Source: Conexibacter woesei Iso977N
GTDB taxonomy: Bacteria; Actinomycetota; Thermoleophilia; Solirubrobacterales; Solirubrobacteraceae
Direction: 5' to 3'
Length of the DNA stretch: 64,000 nucleotides
Assembly: GCF_000424625.1 (NCBI RefSeq)
Contig: NZ_AUKG01000002.1
Location: forward strand, 1,674,001 to 1,738,000
Made by a program: the position numbers and the translations under genes. The notes under the pieces were generated by a model. The model made no database searches and was not told the origin of the DNA. It saw nothing but the letters and a program-made list of their open reading frames with translations. Numbering within the stretch: position 1 is the stretch's first letter; each line of letters begins with the position of its first letter. Positions 43,259 through 51,276 of this stretch are shown piece by piece.

Positions 43259-46200
43259 AGCGCGCCCGGATCCCCGAGGCGGTTGGACGCCTGCTGCTTG
43301 GCCGCGCACGTCCTGTACGCGCGCGACCAGCGCAGCGCCCGGCCGCCGCGCAGCGTCGCCCGGACCGTGAAGCGATAGGTCGCCCGCGGCGCGCCGCGCA
43401 GGTCGACGGTCGCCACCCAGCGGCCGTCGGCGCGCCTGCGGACCGCGATCCGGCGCCCCTGCACCGTGACGCTTGCGCGGACGATCGTGCGCCCGCGCCG
43501 CTCGCGCAGGCGGATGACGAAGCGCCGCTTGGAGGTACAGGACGCCGCGACGGTCAGCGGCGGCGACCCCTGGCCGCCGACGCTCGGCGGCGAGGCCGGG
43601 ACGGCCGGCGTCTCGCCCGGCGCGGGCGCGGCGGGCGCCTCGGCAGGCGGCGGCGCAGCGGCGCACGCGTCGCCGCACGGCGCGACCGCCACGTCGGCCT
43701 CGGCCTCCGGCGCGTCCGCACTGTCGTCGCTCGTCGCGGTCGCGCGGTTGACGACCGTCGTCCCCGCGGCGGCCGTCGTGACCGTCACGGGGATCGCGAA
43801 CGCGCGCTCCGCGCCCGCCGCGATCGCGGCGGCGCGGCACGTCACGGTCCCGGCGTCGGCGGCGCAGCCGTCCGGCAGACCGCCCGCGACCGCCAGGCCC
43901 GCGGGCAGCGGGTCGGTCACGACGACGCCTTGCGTGTCGGCGTCGCCCGTGTCGCGCGCGGTCAAGGTGTAGGTGATGGTGTCGCCGACCGCTGCGGTGG
44001 GCGTGTCCACCGACTTGCTCAGCACCAGCGCGCTCGTTCCGGGCGTGAACGTGACCGCCGCCAGGTTGTTGGAGAAGTCCTCCTCGGCCGCCTGGCCGGC
44101 GACCGCCGCCGTGTTGGTCACCGGCGTCCCGGCACTCCCGGCCGCCAGCCGCCCGGTGATCCGGAACACGCGCTCGCCGCCGACCTCCAGCTGCGGGATC
44201 GCGCACTGCGGCAGGTCGCGCGGCGCCCCGGGGAACGGGCCGACCTGGCAGTCGCCGGTCGCGCCACCGCCGGCCTCGGCCCTCACGTCCTGCAGCGCGT
44301 CCGGGATCAGGTCCGCGACGGCGACATCGGTCACCTGCGGGCCGTTGTTGCGCACGGTCACCGTGTAGGTCACGAGCCCGCCCGCGGCCGGGTGCGCGGG
44401 TGTGAACGACTTCGTGATCGAGAGGTCGGTGACCGGGACCGTGTCGAACGTCGAGGACGCCTTGTCGTTGCTCGGGTCGGTGTCGGTCGCCGACCCGGCG
44501 CTGACCGTCGCGGTGTTGGTCACCGTCTGGCCGGGCGGGTACGGCGGGATCGTCGTGGCCAGCGTGCCACGGACGGTGACCGTGACGCTCTCGCCGGCGG
44601 CCAGCGGCCCGGCGTCGCAGCGGACGGTCTGCGCGTCGGGCGTGTCGCAGGGCCCGCGCGGCGAGACGCCCGAGCCGCCGAGCAGCGCGGCGGGCAGGTG
44701 GTCGACGACCGTCGCCTCCGGCGCGGTGTCGGGGCCGTGGTTGGTGACCACGAGCGTGAAGACGACGTCCTCGCCGGGGACGTACCGGTCCGCGGTGGTC
44801 GCCGGGGCGCTCGAGGTCGTCTTGGTCAGCGCGAGGTCGACGTCCGGCGTCGAGACCGCGCCCGCGTCGATGGCCGTGTCGTCGCTCGCGTCGCCGTCGG
44901 GCGCCGCGCTCACCGTCGCGGCGTTGGAGATCTCGCCGGCCGGCGCGCCGGCCGCGACGCGCACGGGGATCCGGATCGGCGGGTAGTCGGCGCCGGGCGC
45001 CAGCGCGTCGGCGCGCGTGCATGCGATCGCGCGCGTGCCGGTGCAGGTCCAGCCCGCGCCGGTCGCGGGGCCGGTGGCGGTGAGGGCGGCGTCGAGCGTG
45101 TCGGTCACGCGCACGGTCCCGCTCGACGCGGCGTCGCCCGCGTTGGTGACGTCGAGCGTGTAGGTCGAGGTGCCGCCGCTGACCAGCGCGGGGCTGTGGG
45201 ACTTGCCGATCGCGAGGTCCGGGACCGCGATGGCGGTCCGCGCGGGCGCGGTGGTCACGCGGTCGCGGGTGCCGAGGTCCTCGGCGGTGAAGGCGACGTC
45301 GGCCGCGTTGTCGATCACCGTGCCGGTCGTCAACCCGCCGGTGGCGACGCGCACGCTGAGACCGACGACGCGGGTCGCACCCGGAGCGAGCGTGCCGAGC
45401 GCGAGCGCGGCCGGGTCGGCACCGGGCACGGCGGTGCCGTCGACCGTGACCGAGCCGGGGACGAGCGTGACGCCGGCCGGGAGGTCGTCGGCGAACACGA
45501 CGCCGGTCGCCGCGTCCTCGCCGCTGTTGCGGATCGTGGTCGTGTAGGTCAGCACGTCGCCGAGCCCGGCGGCGGACCTGTCCACCGTCTTGGTCGCGGT
45601 GATGCGCGGCGCGTGCAGGTCGGTGGCGATCGTCACCACGCCGGGCTGGTAGGCGTCGCCCCTCGTGCTGAGCTTGACCGCTGTGGAGGTCTGCCCGTTG
45701 CCGAGCAGGTTGGTGGTGTCGAGCTGGTGGACGTCGAAGCCGAGCTGGTTGTCGTAGGCCGGGTCGCGCAGGCGGTCGTCGGCGCCGTCGATGGTGATCG
45801 CCGAGCGGAACGCGTTGTTGGACGGCGCGCCCTGGGGCAGGCCGACGTCGCCGGCCGGGCTCTGAAGCGTCACGGCGTCGCCGGTCGTGTTGCGGTCGCC
45901 CTCGTAGGCGACGATGCCGGCGCGCGAGCGGACGGTGCCGGTCGTCGGCGTCCGGAACCCCGACAGCGCGATGGTGACCGGGGCGGTCAGCGTCGTGCTG
46001 ACGTTCTGGAGGCCGTCGAAGACCGCCAGGCTGCGCGGCGGCGCGGCCTGGTCGCCGTAGGCGACGACCAGCGACCAGCCGGCGAGCTGGGCGTCGTTGC
46101 GCCCGGTGCCGGCCTGCAGGTCGGCGACCGTGTACTCGCCGCCGCCCGCGTCGCGGACCGCGCCGGTGACGTCGGCGAAGCCCTGGTAGATGTCGCCCGC

Positions 46201-46662
46201 CTCGTCGACCTGGGACGCGGTGACCGAGTTGTAGGTGTCGCTCCCGGGTGCGCGCAGCAGGACGCGGCCGCGGGCGGACGCGTCGGGCGCAGCGGCGCCG
46301 CCGATCCCGGCCTTCGTGCGCGCGCCCCAGTAGAGGCCGGCGAACAGGACGTGGGCGGTGGTCGGGAGCGTGAGCGTCGCGGCGCTGGAGTCGAACGTGG
46401 CGGGGTCGCTGTCGACGTCGACGTAGGACATCAACGTGGTGTTGTTGTTCAACGTGTTGCCGGGCGCGGTGCCGTCGCGGATCGCGGCGCAGCTGACGTC
46501 GACCGTGATGCAGCTCAGCGCGGTGTTGGCGGCGATCGCGACGTCGCCCTGCGCGTTGGCGGTGAAGCGCGGTGCGAAGGCGCGCTCGGCCTGCGCGGAG
46601 GCGGCGGCCAGCAGCATCAAGACCACCAACCACCCTGCTGCGACCCCTGCCCGAGCACGCAT
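43255..46662 (-). CDS. Secreted DUF11-repeat surface protein
   Basis: 1135 residues with a signal peptide (GVAAGWLVVLMLLAAASAQA). An N-terminal domain of about 310 residues is followed by at least five DUF11 repeats starting near 352, 482, 604, 745 and 879 (typical phrases LTYTTTIRNSGEDAATGVVF and VTYTVTVRNNGPQVTDVAVA). A Pro/Ala linker and a basic C-terminal domain near 1040-1135 (CTSKRRFVIRLRERRG ... RAYRTC) end the protein. DUF11 stacks form extended beta-sandwich stalks on cell surfaces. No sortase motif or C-terminal membrane helix is seen, so attachment may be through the basic end domain. Confidence 0.88.
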   Translation of the reverse strand: MRARAGVAAGWLVVLMLLAAASAQAERAFAPRFTANAQGDVAIAANTALSCITVDVSCAAIRDGTAPGNTLNNNTTLMSYVDVDSDPATFDSSAATLTLPTTAHVLFAGLYWGARTKAGIGGAAAPDASARGRVLLRAPGSDTYNSVTASQVDEAGDIYQGFADVTGAVRDAGGGEYTVADLQAGTGRNDAQLAGWSLVVAYGDQAAPPRSLAVFDGLQNVSTTLTAPVTIALSGFRTPTTGTVRSRAGIVAYEGDRNTTGDAVTLQSPAGDVGLPQGAPSNNAFRSAITIDGADDRLRDPAYDNQLGFDVHQLDTTNLLGNGQTSTAVKLSTRGDAYQPGVVTIATDLHAPRITATKTVDRSAAGLGDVLTYTTTIRNSGEDAATGVVFADDLPAGVTLVPGSVTVDGTAVPGADPAALALGTLAPGATRVVGLSVRVATGGLTTGTVIDNAADVAFTAEDLGTRDRVTTAPARTAIAVPDLAIGKSHSPALVSGGTSTYTLDVTNAGDAASSGTVRVTDTLDAALTATGPATGAGWTCTGTRAIACTRADALAPGADYPPIRIPVRVAAGAPAGEISNAATVSAAPDGDASDDTAIDAGAVSTPDVDLALTKTTSSAPATTADRYVPGEDVVFTLVVTNHGPDTAPEATVVDHLPAALLGGSGVSPRGPCDTPDAQTVRCDAGPLAAGESVTVTVRGTLATTIPPYPPGQTVTNTATVSAGSATDTDPSNDKASSTFDTVPVTDLSITKSFTPAHPAAGGLVTYTVTVRNNGPQVTDVAVADLIPDALQDVRAEAGGGATGDCQVGPFPGAPRDLPQCAIPQLEVGGERVFRITGRLAAGSAGTPVTNTAAVAGQAAEEDFSNNLAAVTFTPGTSALVLSKSVDTPTAAVGDTITYTLTARDTGDADTQGVVVTDPLPAGLAVAGGLPDGCAADAGTVTCRAAAIAAGAERAFAIPVTVTTAAAGTTVVNRATATSDDSADAPEAEADVAVAPCGDACAAAPPPAEAPAAPAPGETPAVPASPPSVGGQGSPPLTVAASCTSKRRFVIRLRERRGRTIVRASVTVQGRRIAVRRRADGRWVATVDLRGAPRATYRFTVRATLRGGRALRWSRAYRTCAAKQQASNRLGDPGAL

Positions 46663-46802
46663 GCCGCGGCCGACGGTAGGGCCCGCGAGCGGTCACGGCA
46701 ACCGACCTGACGCCGTTGCGCTCGGCCACCGGAAACCGGCGGTTTGCGGGGAGATCGCCCGCCGACCTCACGGAATCGCGGGGTGGCGCGTTGGAGGGCT
46801 CG

Positions 46803-47456
46803 ATGAGACTCCACACCTACGCCGCCTCGTGCAACGCCTACAAGGTCCGCCTGCTGCTCGCGCAGCTCGGCCGCGGCGACGTCGAGCAGATCGAGCACGA
46901 CATCTTCGCCGGTGCGACGCTGACCGACGAGTTCGCGCGGCTCAACCCGGCGCGCACCGTGCCGGTGCTGGAGCTCGACGACGGCTGGGCGCTGCCGGAG
47001 TCCGGCGCGATCCTGTGGTTCCTGGCCGAGGGGACGCCGCTGCTGCCGGACTCGCCGCTGGCGCGCGCCGAGGTACTGCGCTGGCTGCTGTGGGAGCAGG
47101 CCGACCTGCTCCCGGCGACCGGCGGGCTGCGCTTCCGGCTGATCACGGGGCGCTGGTCGGCGGGCGACGCCGCGGCGCGGGCGCGGCACGCTGCGGGTCT
47201 GGAAGCACTGGGGCTCCTTGACTCGCACCTGCGCGCGTCGCGGTCCGGGTGGGTCGTGGGCAACGCCTACACCATCGCGGACATCGCGCTGTACGGCTAC
47301 ACGCACGTGGCCGGCCAGGCCGGATTGCCGCTGGAGGACTTCCCGGCCGTCGTCGAATGGCTGACGCGCGTGGCGTGCACGCCGGGCTACATGAACGACG
47401 TGCAGCCGTACGGGGCCAACGCGCGGCGGCTGGAAGGCCGGTCGATCTACGGATAG
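46803..47456 (+). CDS. Glutathione S-transferase family protein
   Basis: 217 residues. The N-terminal thioredoxin-like domain has LHTYAASCNAYKVRLLLAQL and the substrate-site phrase NPARTVPVLELDDGWALPESGAI. The C-terminal helical domain has GNAYTIADIALYGYTH, the conserved N-capping box. Actinobacteria usually lack glutathione, so the thiol partner is uncertain. GGAGGG lies 3-4 bases before ATG 46803. The sigma factor gene follows 12 bases later on the same strand, suggesting co-transcription. Confidence 0.9.
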   Translation: MRLHTYAASCNAYKVRLLLAQLGRGDVEQIEHDIFAGATLTDEFARLNPARTVPVLELDDGWALPESGAILWFLAEGTPLLPDSPLARAEVLRWLLWEQADLLPATGGLRFRLITGRWSAGDAAARARHAAGLEALGLLDSHLRASRSGWVVGNAYTIADIALYGYTHVAGQAGLPLEDFPAVVEWLTRVACTPGYMNDVQPYGANARRLEGRSIYG

Positions 47457-47468
47457 CCTCTGGTCCCG

Positions 47469-48470
47469 ATGCCACCCGTCCACGCAGGCGAGCCGACGAT
47501 CGAGCGGGAGCTGGAGACCCACCGCAGGGCGCTGACCGGCTACTGCTACCGGATGCTCGGCTCGGGCTCGGAGGCCGAGGACGCGGTGCAGGAGACGATG
47601 GTGCGCGCGTGGCGCAACGCCGACGCGCTCCAGGAGCCGGCCGCGCTGAAGGCGTGGCTGTACCGGATCGCGTCGAACGTGTGCTTCGACATGCTGCAGA
47701 CGCCGCAGCGGCGGGCGACGCCGATGGACATGGGACCGGCGTCCGCCGCCGATGCCTCCCTGGGCGACGCGCTGGACTCGTGGGTGCAGCCGATCGCCGA
47801 CGCGCGCGTGCTCCCGGCCGACGGCGCCGCGGGCGGCGACCCGGCGGCGATCGCCGCGGGGCGCGAGACGCTGCGGCTGGCGTTCGTCGCCGCCCTGCAG
47901 CACCTGCCGCCCAAACAGCGCGCGGTGCTGATCCTGCGCGAGGTGCTGCGCTGGCAGGCGAGCGAGGTCGCCGAGCTGCTGGACACCTCGGTCGCGTCGG
48001 TCAACTCCGCGCTGCAGCGCGCGCGGGCGACGCTCGAAGAGCTCGACCTCGACGCCGCGGGCGGCGTCAGCTCGGTGGTCGACGGCGACGCCGAGCAGCA
48101 GAACCTCCTGGCGCGCTACGTCGACGCGTTCGAGCGCTATGACATGACCGAGTTGGTGGCCTTGCTCCAGCGCGACGCGGCGTTCTCGATGCCGCCGTTC
48201 CCGCTCTGGGTCCAGGGCCACGACGACATCGTCACGTTCATGACGACGACCGGCGCCAAGTGCGAGGGGTCGAAGCTCGTGCCGACGTCAGCCAACGGCG
48301 GGCCGGCGGTCGGGATCTACAACCCGCGCGAAGACGGCACGTTCGCGCCGTGGGCGATCGTGGTGGTCGAGACCTCAGGGGGGAAGATCTCGGGGCTGCA
48401 CCACTTCATCTACCCCGAGCTGTTCCCGTACTTCGGGCTGCCCGAGCGGCTCGAGGCCGATCTGGCCTGA
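47469..48470 (+). CDS. ECF-type sigma factor with SnoaL-like C-terminal domain
   Basis: 333 residues. Sigma region 2 is at about 10-80 (RRALTGYCYRMLGSGSEAED, then AVQETMVRAWRN). Region 4 is at about 140-190 (LPPKQRAVLILREVLRWQAS, then EVAELLDTSVASVNSALQRA). A SnoaL/NTF2-like domain covers about 200-330 (MTELVALLQRDAAFSMPPFP). This is the SigG/TIGR02960-type group, where the C-terminal domain modulates activity in place of a separate anti-sigma factor; none is encoded beside it. The last 96 bases are also the antisense coding end of the STAS-like gene. Confidence 0.92.
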   Translation: MPPVHAGEPTIERELETHRRALTGYCYRMLGSGSEAEDAVQETMVRAWRNADALQEPAALKAWLYRIASNVCFDMLQTPQRRATPMDMGPASAADASLGDALDSWVQPIADARVLPADGAAGGDPAAIAAGRETLRLAFVAALQHLPPKQRAVLILREVLRWQASEVAELLDTSVASVNSALQRARATLEELDLDAAGGVSSVVDGDAEQQNLLARYVDAFERYDMTELVALLQRDAAFSMPPFPLWVQGHDDIVTFMTTTGAKCEGSKLVPTSANGGPAVGIYNPREDGTFAPWAIVVVETSGGKISGLHHFIYPELFPYFGLPERLEADLA

Positions 48471-48668
48471 CAGGCCACACAGCTCCAGCAGCCCGCCGAG
48501 GTTCGGGTGCGGGTCGCGGACCACGAGCCGCATCCCGGCCCGCCGCGCCGCGAGCTGGAGCCTGGCGAGCCGGTCGACGCAGGCGAGGTCCGGCCGTTGC
48601 GTCATCTCCCCGACGCACAGCTCCGTCCCATCCTCGGCGACGACGACGAGCGTCGCGATCGGCTCCAT
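48375..48668 (-). CDS. STAS-like protein
   Basis: 97 residues from ATG 48668. The pattern CVDRLARLQLAARRAGMRLV, then RDPHPNLGGLLELCGLSGQI, is that of short STAS/anti-sigma-antagonist-like proteins seen in actinobacteria, which end in a LGVDEVVQPRDLPP-type phrase as here. The phosphorylatable Ser of classical antagonists is not evident. Its C-terminal third is antisense to the sigma factor gene (48375-48470), where both frames look real. Confidence 0.7.
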   Translation of the reverse strand: MEPIATLVVVAEDGTELCVGEMTQRPDLACVDRLARLQLAARRAGMRLVVRDPHPNLGGLLELCGLSGQIGLEPLGQPEVREQLGVDEVVQPRDLPP

Positions 48669-48757
48669 GCCACCTCAGACGCCACGAGCCACCGAAACTC
48701 ACCGGTGACCGGACAGGCCACCGATGATTCTGCGCGCGGCGTGCCGTCTGTGAGGGC

Positions 48758-49456
48758 ATGACCCCTTCCCCCTCCGCGTTCGTCCTCGTCCCCGGAGCCG
48801 GCGGCGACGGCTGGTACTGGTCGCGCGTCGTGCCGTTGCTGCGCGCGGCCGGGCGCGATGCCGTCGCCGTCGACCTCCCCGCCGGGGACGAGGACGCCGG
48901 GCTGGACGACTACGCCGACGCGATCCTCGAGGCGATCGGCGACCGCCGCGACGTCGCGCTGGTCGCGCAGTCGATGGGTGCGTTCAGCGCGCCGGTGGCG
49001 GCCGCCCGGTCCGGCGGCGCGGTCGTCCGGCTGGACCTGACGTGCCCGATGATCCCCGCGCCGGGCGAGTCGGGGAGCGCCTGGTGGTCGGCGTCCGGGC
49101 ACTCGGCGGCCTACGCCGCGGCCGAGCGCGCCGCCGGCCGCGACCCCGACGCGCCGTTCGACGAGCGCACCACGTTCTTCCACGACATCGCCGACGACGT
49201 CACGACCGAGGCCTACGAGCGCCCGCAGCAGGACGAGTCGGGCGCGTCGTTCTCGGAGCCGTTCCCGCTCGACGCGTGGCCGGAGGACATCCCGACCCGC
49301 GTCCTGCTCGGCCGCGGCGACCGCCTGTTCCCCTACACCTTCATGCAGGACCTGACGCGCACGCGGCTGGGCGTCGAGGCCGATGCCATCGACGCCGGCC
49401 ATCTCGCCTCGCTCTCCAGGCCGCGCGACGTGGCGGCCTGGTTGTTGAAGGACTAG
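48758..49456 (+). CDS. Alpha/beta hydrolase
   Basis: 232 residues of alpha/beta-hydrolase fold. The oxyanion region is VLVPGAGGDGWYWSRVVP, the nucleophile Ser is in LVAQSMGAFSAP, the acid is Asp in LLGRGDRLFP and the base is His in DAGHLASLSRP. It resembles small-ester or lactone hydrolases; the substrate is unknown. It starts 89 bases from the divergent STAS-like gene; a palindrome TCACCGGTGA lies between them. It shares CTAG with the convergent sulfur-carrier gene, both stops lying in that tetranucleotide. Confidence 0.88.
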   Translation: MTPSPSAFVLVPGAGGDGWYWSRVVPLLRAAGRDAVAVDLPAGDEDAGLDDYADAILEAIGDRRDVALVAQSMGAFSAPVAAARSGGAVVRLDLTCPMIPAPGESGSAWWSASGHSAAYAAAERAAGRDPDAPFDERTTFFHDIADDVTTEAYERPQQDESGASFSEPFPLDAWPEDIPTRVLLGRGDRLFPYTFMQDLTRTRLGVEADAIDAGHLASLSRPRDVAAWLLKD

Positions 49457-49728
49457 CCCCCGGCGACGGCCGGGAGGATCTGGACCTCGCCGCCGTCCTT
49501 GACGGCGGTGTCGAGGCCGTCGCCGAAGCGGACGTCCTCGCCGTCGACGTAGACGTTGACGAAGCGGCGCAGGCCGCCGTCGCCGTCGGAGATCGAGTCC
49601 TTCAACTCGGGGTGCGACGCGTACACGGACTGCAGGACGGCGCCGACGGTCGCGCCCTCGGCCTCCAGCCTGCCCGCGCCGCCGGCGGCGGCGCGCAGCT
49701 GGGTCGGGAGCTTGACGGTGACGGCCAT
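49453..49728 (-). CDS. ThiS/MoaD-like sulfur carrier protein
   Basis: 91-residue ubiquitin-fold protein (VTVKLPTQLRAAAGGAGRLE ... FVNVYVDGEDVRF) ending in the -GG tail needed for activation as a thiocarboxylate. Such carriers pass sulfur to thiamine, molybdopterin, cysteine (CysO) or homocysteine (HcyS). The start overlaps the stop of the threonine-synthase-like gene (TGATG), so the pair is made together under a SAM-I riboswitch. No E1-like activating enzyme or Mec+ protease gene is in this window. Confidence 0.88.
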   Translation of the reverse strand: MAVTVKLPTQLRAAAGGAGRLEAEGATVGAVLQSVYASHPELKDSISDGDGGLRRFVNVYVDGEDVRFGDGLDTAVKDGGEVQILPAVAGG

Positions 49729-50993
49729 CAGGCGCCGACCCCGCTCAGCACGGTGTTCTCGAAGTCGGAGAACTTCGGCTCGATCTCGTGGGCATGGAAC
49801 GTGTCGCGGACCGCGTCGAGCGTCTTGAGGCCGTCGCCGGTGATGACGAGCACGACGCGCTCCTCCGGGTCGATGTCGCCGCGGTCGGCGAGCTTGGCGA
49901 GCGTCGCGGTGGTCACGCCGCCGGCGGTCTCGGTGAAGATGCCGGTCGTCTCGGCCAGCAGGCGGATGCCCGCCTTGATCTCCTCGTCGGTGACGCTGTC
50001 GACGCTGCCGCCGGTGTTGTTGGCCAGCTCGACCGCGTACGGGCCGTCGGCCGGGTTGCCGATCGCCAGCGACTTGGCGATCGTGTCCGGCTTGACCGGC
50101 TTGCAGACGTCGGTGCCCGCGGCGAACGCGGTGGCGACCGGCGAGCAGCCCAGGGCCTGGGCGCCGTTCATCGTCGGCGCGTCGCCCTCGATCAGGCCGA
50201 GGTCACGCCACTCGTCGAAGCCCTTGGCGATCTTGGTGTACAACGACCCGGACGCGATCGGCGCGACGACGCGGTCCGGCGTGCGGAACCCGAGCTGCTC
50301 GGCGATCTCGTAGGCCAGGGTCTTGGACCCCTCGGCGTAGTACGGGCGCATGTTGACGTTGACGAACGCCCACGACTCCTGCTCGCCGGAGATCTCGGTG
50401 CAGAGCCGGTTGACGTCGTCGTAGTTGCCCCTGATCTTCACCAGGTTGGTGCCGTAGACGCCGGTCGCGAGGATCTTCTGCTCCTCGAGGTTGCTCGGGA
50501 TGAAGACGTAGGACGGCATCCCCAGCGCGGCGGCCGCGGCGGCCACGGCGTTGGCGAGGTTGCCGGTCGAGGCGCAGGCCAGCGTGTCGAAGCCGAGCTC
50601 ACGCGCGCGGGCGGCGGCGACCGAGACCACGCGGTCCTTGAACGAGTGCGTGGGGTTGTGCGCGTCGTTCTTGACCCAGACCTCCTTGAGGCCCAGGCGC
50701 TCGGCGAGGCGGTCGGCGCGCACGAGCGGCGTGCAGCCGGCGGGCAGGCCGACGCGCGACAGGACCTTGGCGCTCGGGCCGGGCTGGCCGTCGACGAGCG
50801 GCAGGAAGTCGACGTAGCGCCAGATGTTCTGCGGGCCGGAGGTGATCCGGCGCTTCAGCGAGGCGACGTCGTCGGCCAGCGCGCTGTGGTCGTACTTGAC
50901 CTCGAGCGGGCCGAAGCACTTCGAGCAGACGTACTGCGCGGTGAGCTCGTACTCGGTGCCGCACTCGCGACAGGCAAGGTTGGTGACAGCCAT
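49728..50993 (-). CDS. thrC: Threonine-synthase-like PLP enzyme with zinc ribbon, SAM-riboswitch controlled
   Basis: Fold-type II PLP enzyme, 421 residues, close to threonine synthase, which turns O-phosphohomoserine into threonine. An N-terminal zinc ribbon has Cys 8, 11, 23 and 26. The PLP lysine is K119 in NPTHSFKDRVV, and the phosphate loop region is ASTGNLANAVAAAAAALG. The C-terminal half has VLVITGDGLKTLDAV. It is preceded by a SAM-I riboswitch and followed by a sulfur-carrier gene with overlapping codons. That context suggests it may make homocysteine from O-phosphohomoserine and a protein thiocarboxylate, an inference to be tested. Plain threonine synthase is the default reading. Confidence 0.9.
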   Translation of the reverse strand: MAVTNLACRECGTEYELTAQYVCSKCFGPLEVKYDHSALADDVASLKRRITSGPQNIWRYVDFLPLVDGQPGPSAKVLSRVGLPAGCTPLVRADRLAERLGLKEVWVKNDAHNPTHSFKDRVVSVAAARARELGFDTLACASTGNLANAVAAAAAALGMPSYVFIPSNLEEQKILATGVYGTNLVKIRGNYDDVNRLCTEISGEQESWAFVNVNMRPYYAEGSKTLAYEIAEQLGFRTPDRVVAPIASGSLYTKIAKGFDEWRDLGLIEGDAPTMNGAQALGCSPVATAFAAGTDVCKPVKPDTIAKSLAIGNPADGPYAVELANNTGGSVDSVTDEEIKAGIRLLAETTGIFTETAGGVTTATLAKLADRGDIDPEERVVLVITGDGLKTLDAVRDTFHAHEIEPKFSDFENTVLSGVGA

Positions 50994-50994
50994 T

Positions 50995-51038
50995 GGGGAA
51001 CCCCTGTTCTTCGTCGATGGTCCTTGTGTGACGAAGAA
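50995..51038 (-). promoter_or_regulatory. Expression-platform hairpins before thrC
   Basis: A perfect 9-base stem TTCTTCGTC / GACGAAGAA (51007-51015 with 51030-51038) and a short GGGG-TT-CCCC fold (50995-51004) lie between the riboswitch and ATG 50993. The second fold includes AGGGG, the likely ribosome binding site. There is no U-run, so control of translation is more likely than termination. Confidence 0.55.
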
Positions 51039-51056
51039 GTTGGCTTCCTACGCCAC

Positions 51057-51141
51057 ACGTCTCCAGGAATTGGCACCTTCCCGCACGAATGCGGGGGTTG
51101 CCGGGGTTTCATCGGGCCAGTCCCTCCACCCCTCTGGACGT
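51057..51141 (-). promoter_or_regulatory. SAM-I (S-box) riboswitch
   Basis: On the minus strand the sequence contains the S-box core: AGAGGGGTGGAGGGACTGG with the kink-turn, then GATGAAACCCCGGCAACC, the P3 hairpin CCCGCA / TGCGGG, and GGTGCCAATTCC. The closing stem P1 pairs ACGTCCAG (5') with CTGGAGACGT (3'). It lies 63 bases before the thrC start. Such riboswitches sense S-adenosylmethionine and normally control methionine and cysteine genes. Confidence 0.92.
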
Positions 51142-51160
51142 GTACAGCTATGTGGTCGGA

Positions 51161-51188
51161 ACGATAGCAAGCCAACTTGAGGCTGCAA
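51161..51188 (-). promoter_or_regulatory. Predicted promoter of the riboswitch-thrC transcript
   Basis: TTGCAG (51188-51183) and TATCGT (51166-51161) are separated by 16 bases on the minus strand. They would start RNA about 10-15 bases before riboswitch stem P1. Confidence 0.4.
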
Positions 51189-51276
51189 ATCCCCATGTCG
51201 CAGCGCGGTTCCGGCTGGTCGGACGGTAGACTAAGAGGCGTTGTGATCCCGACCGTCGACGAGCCCTTCAGTCCGT

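Noticed and set aside
41935-46710. 1591-residue open frame on the plus strand
   Set aside because: Runs across the MFS gene in another frame and the whole DUF11 gene in antisense; purely compositional.
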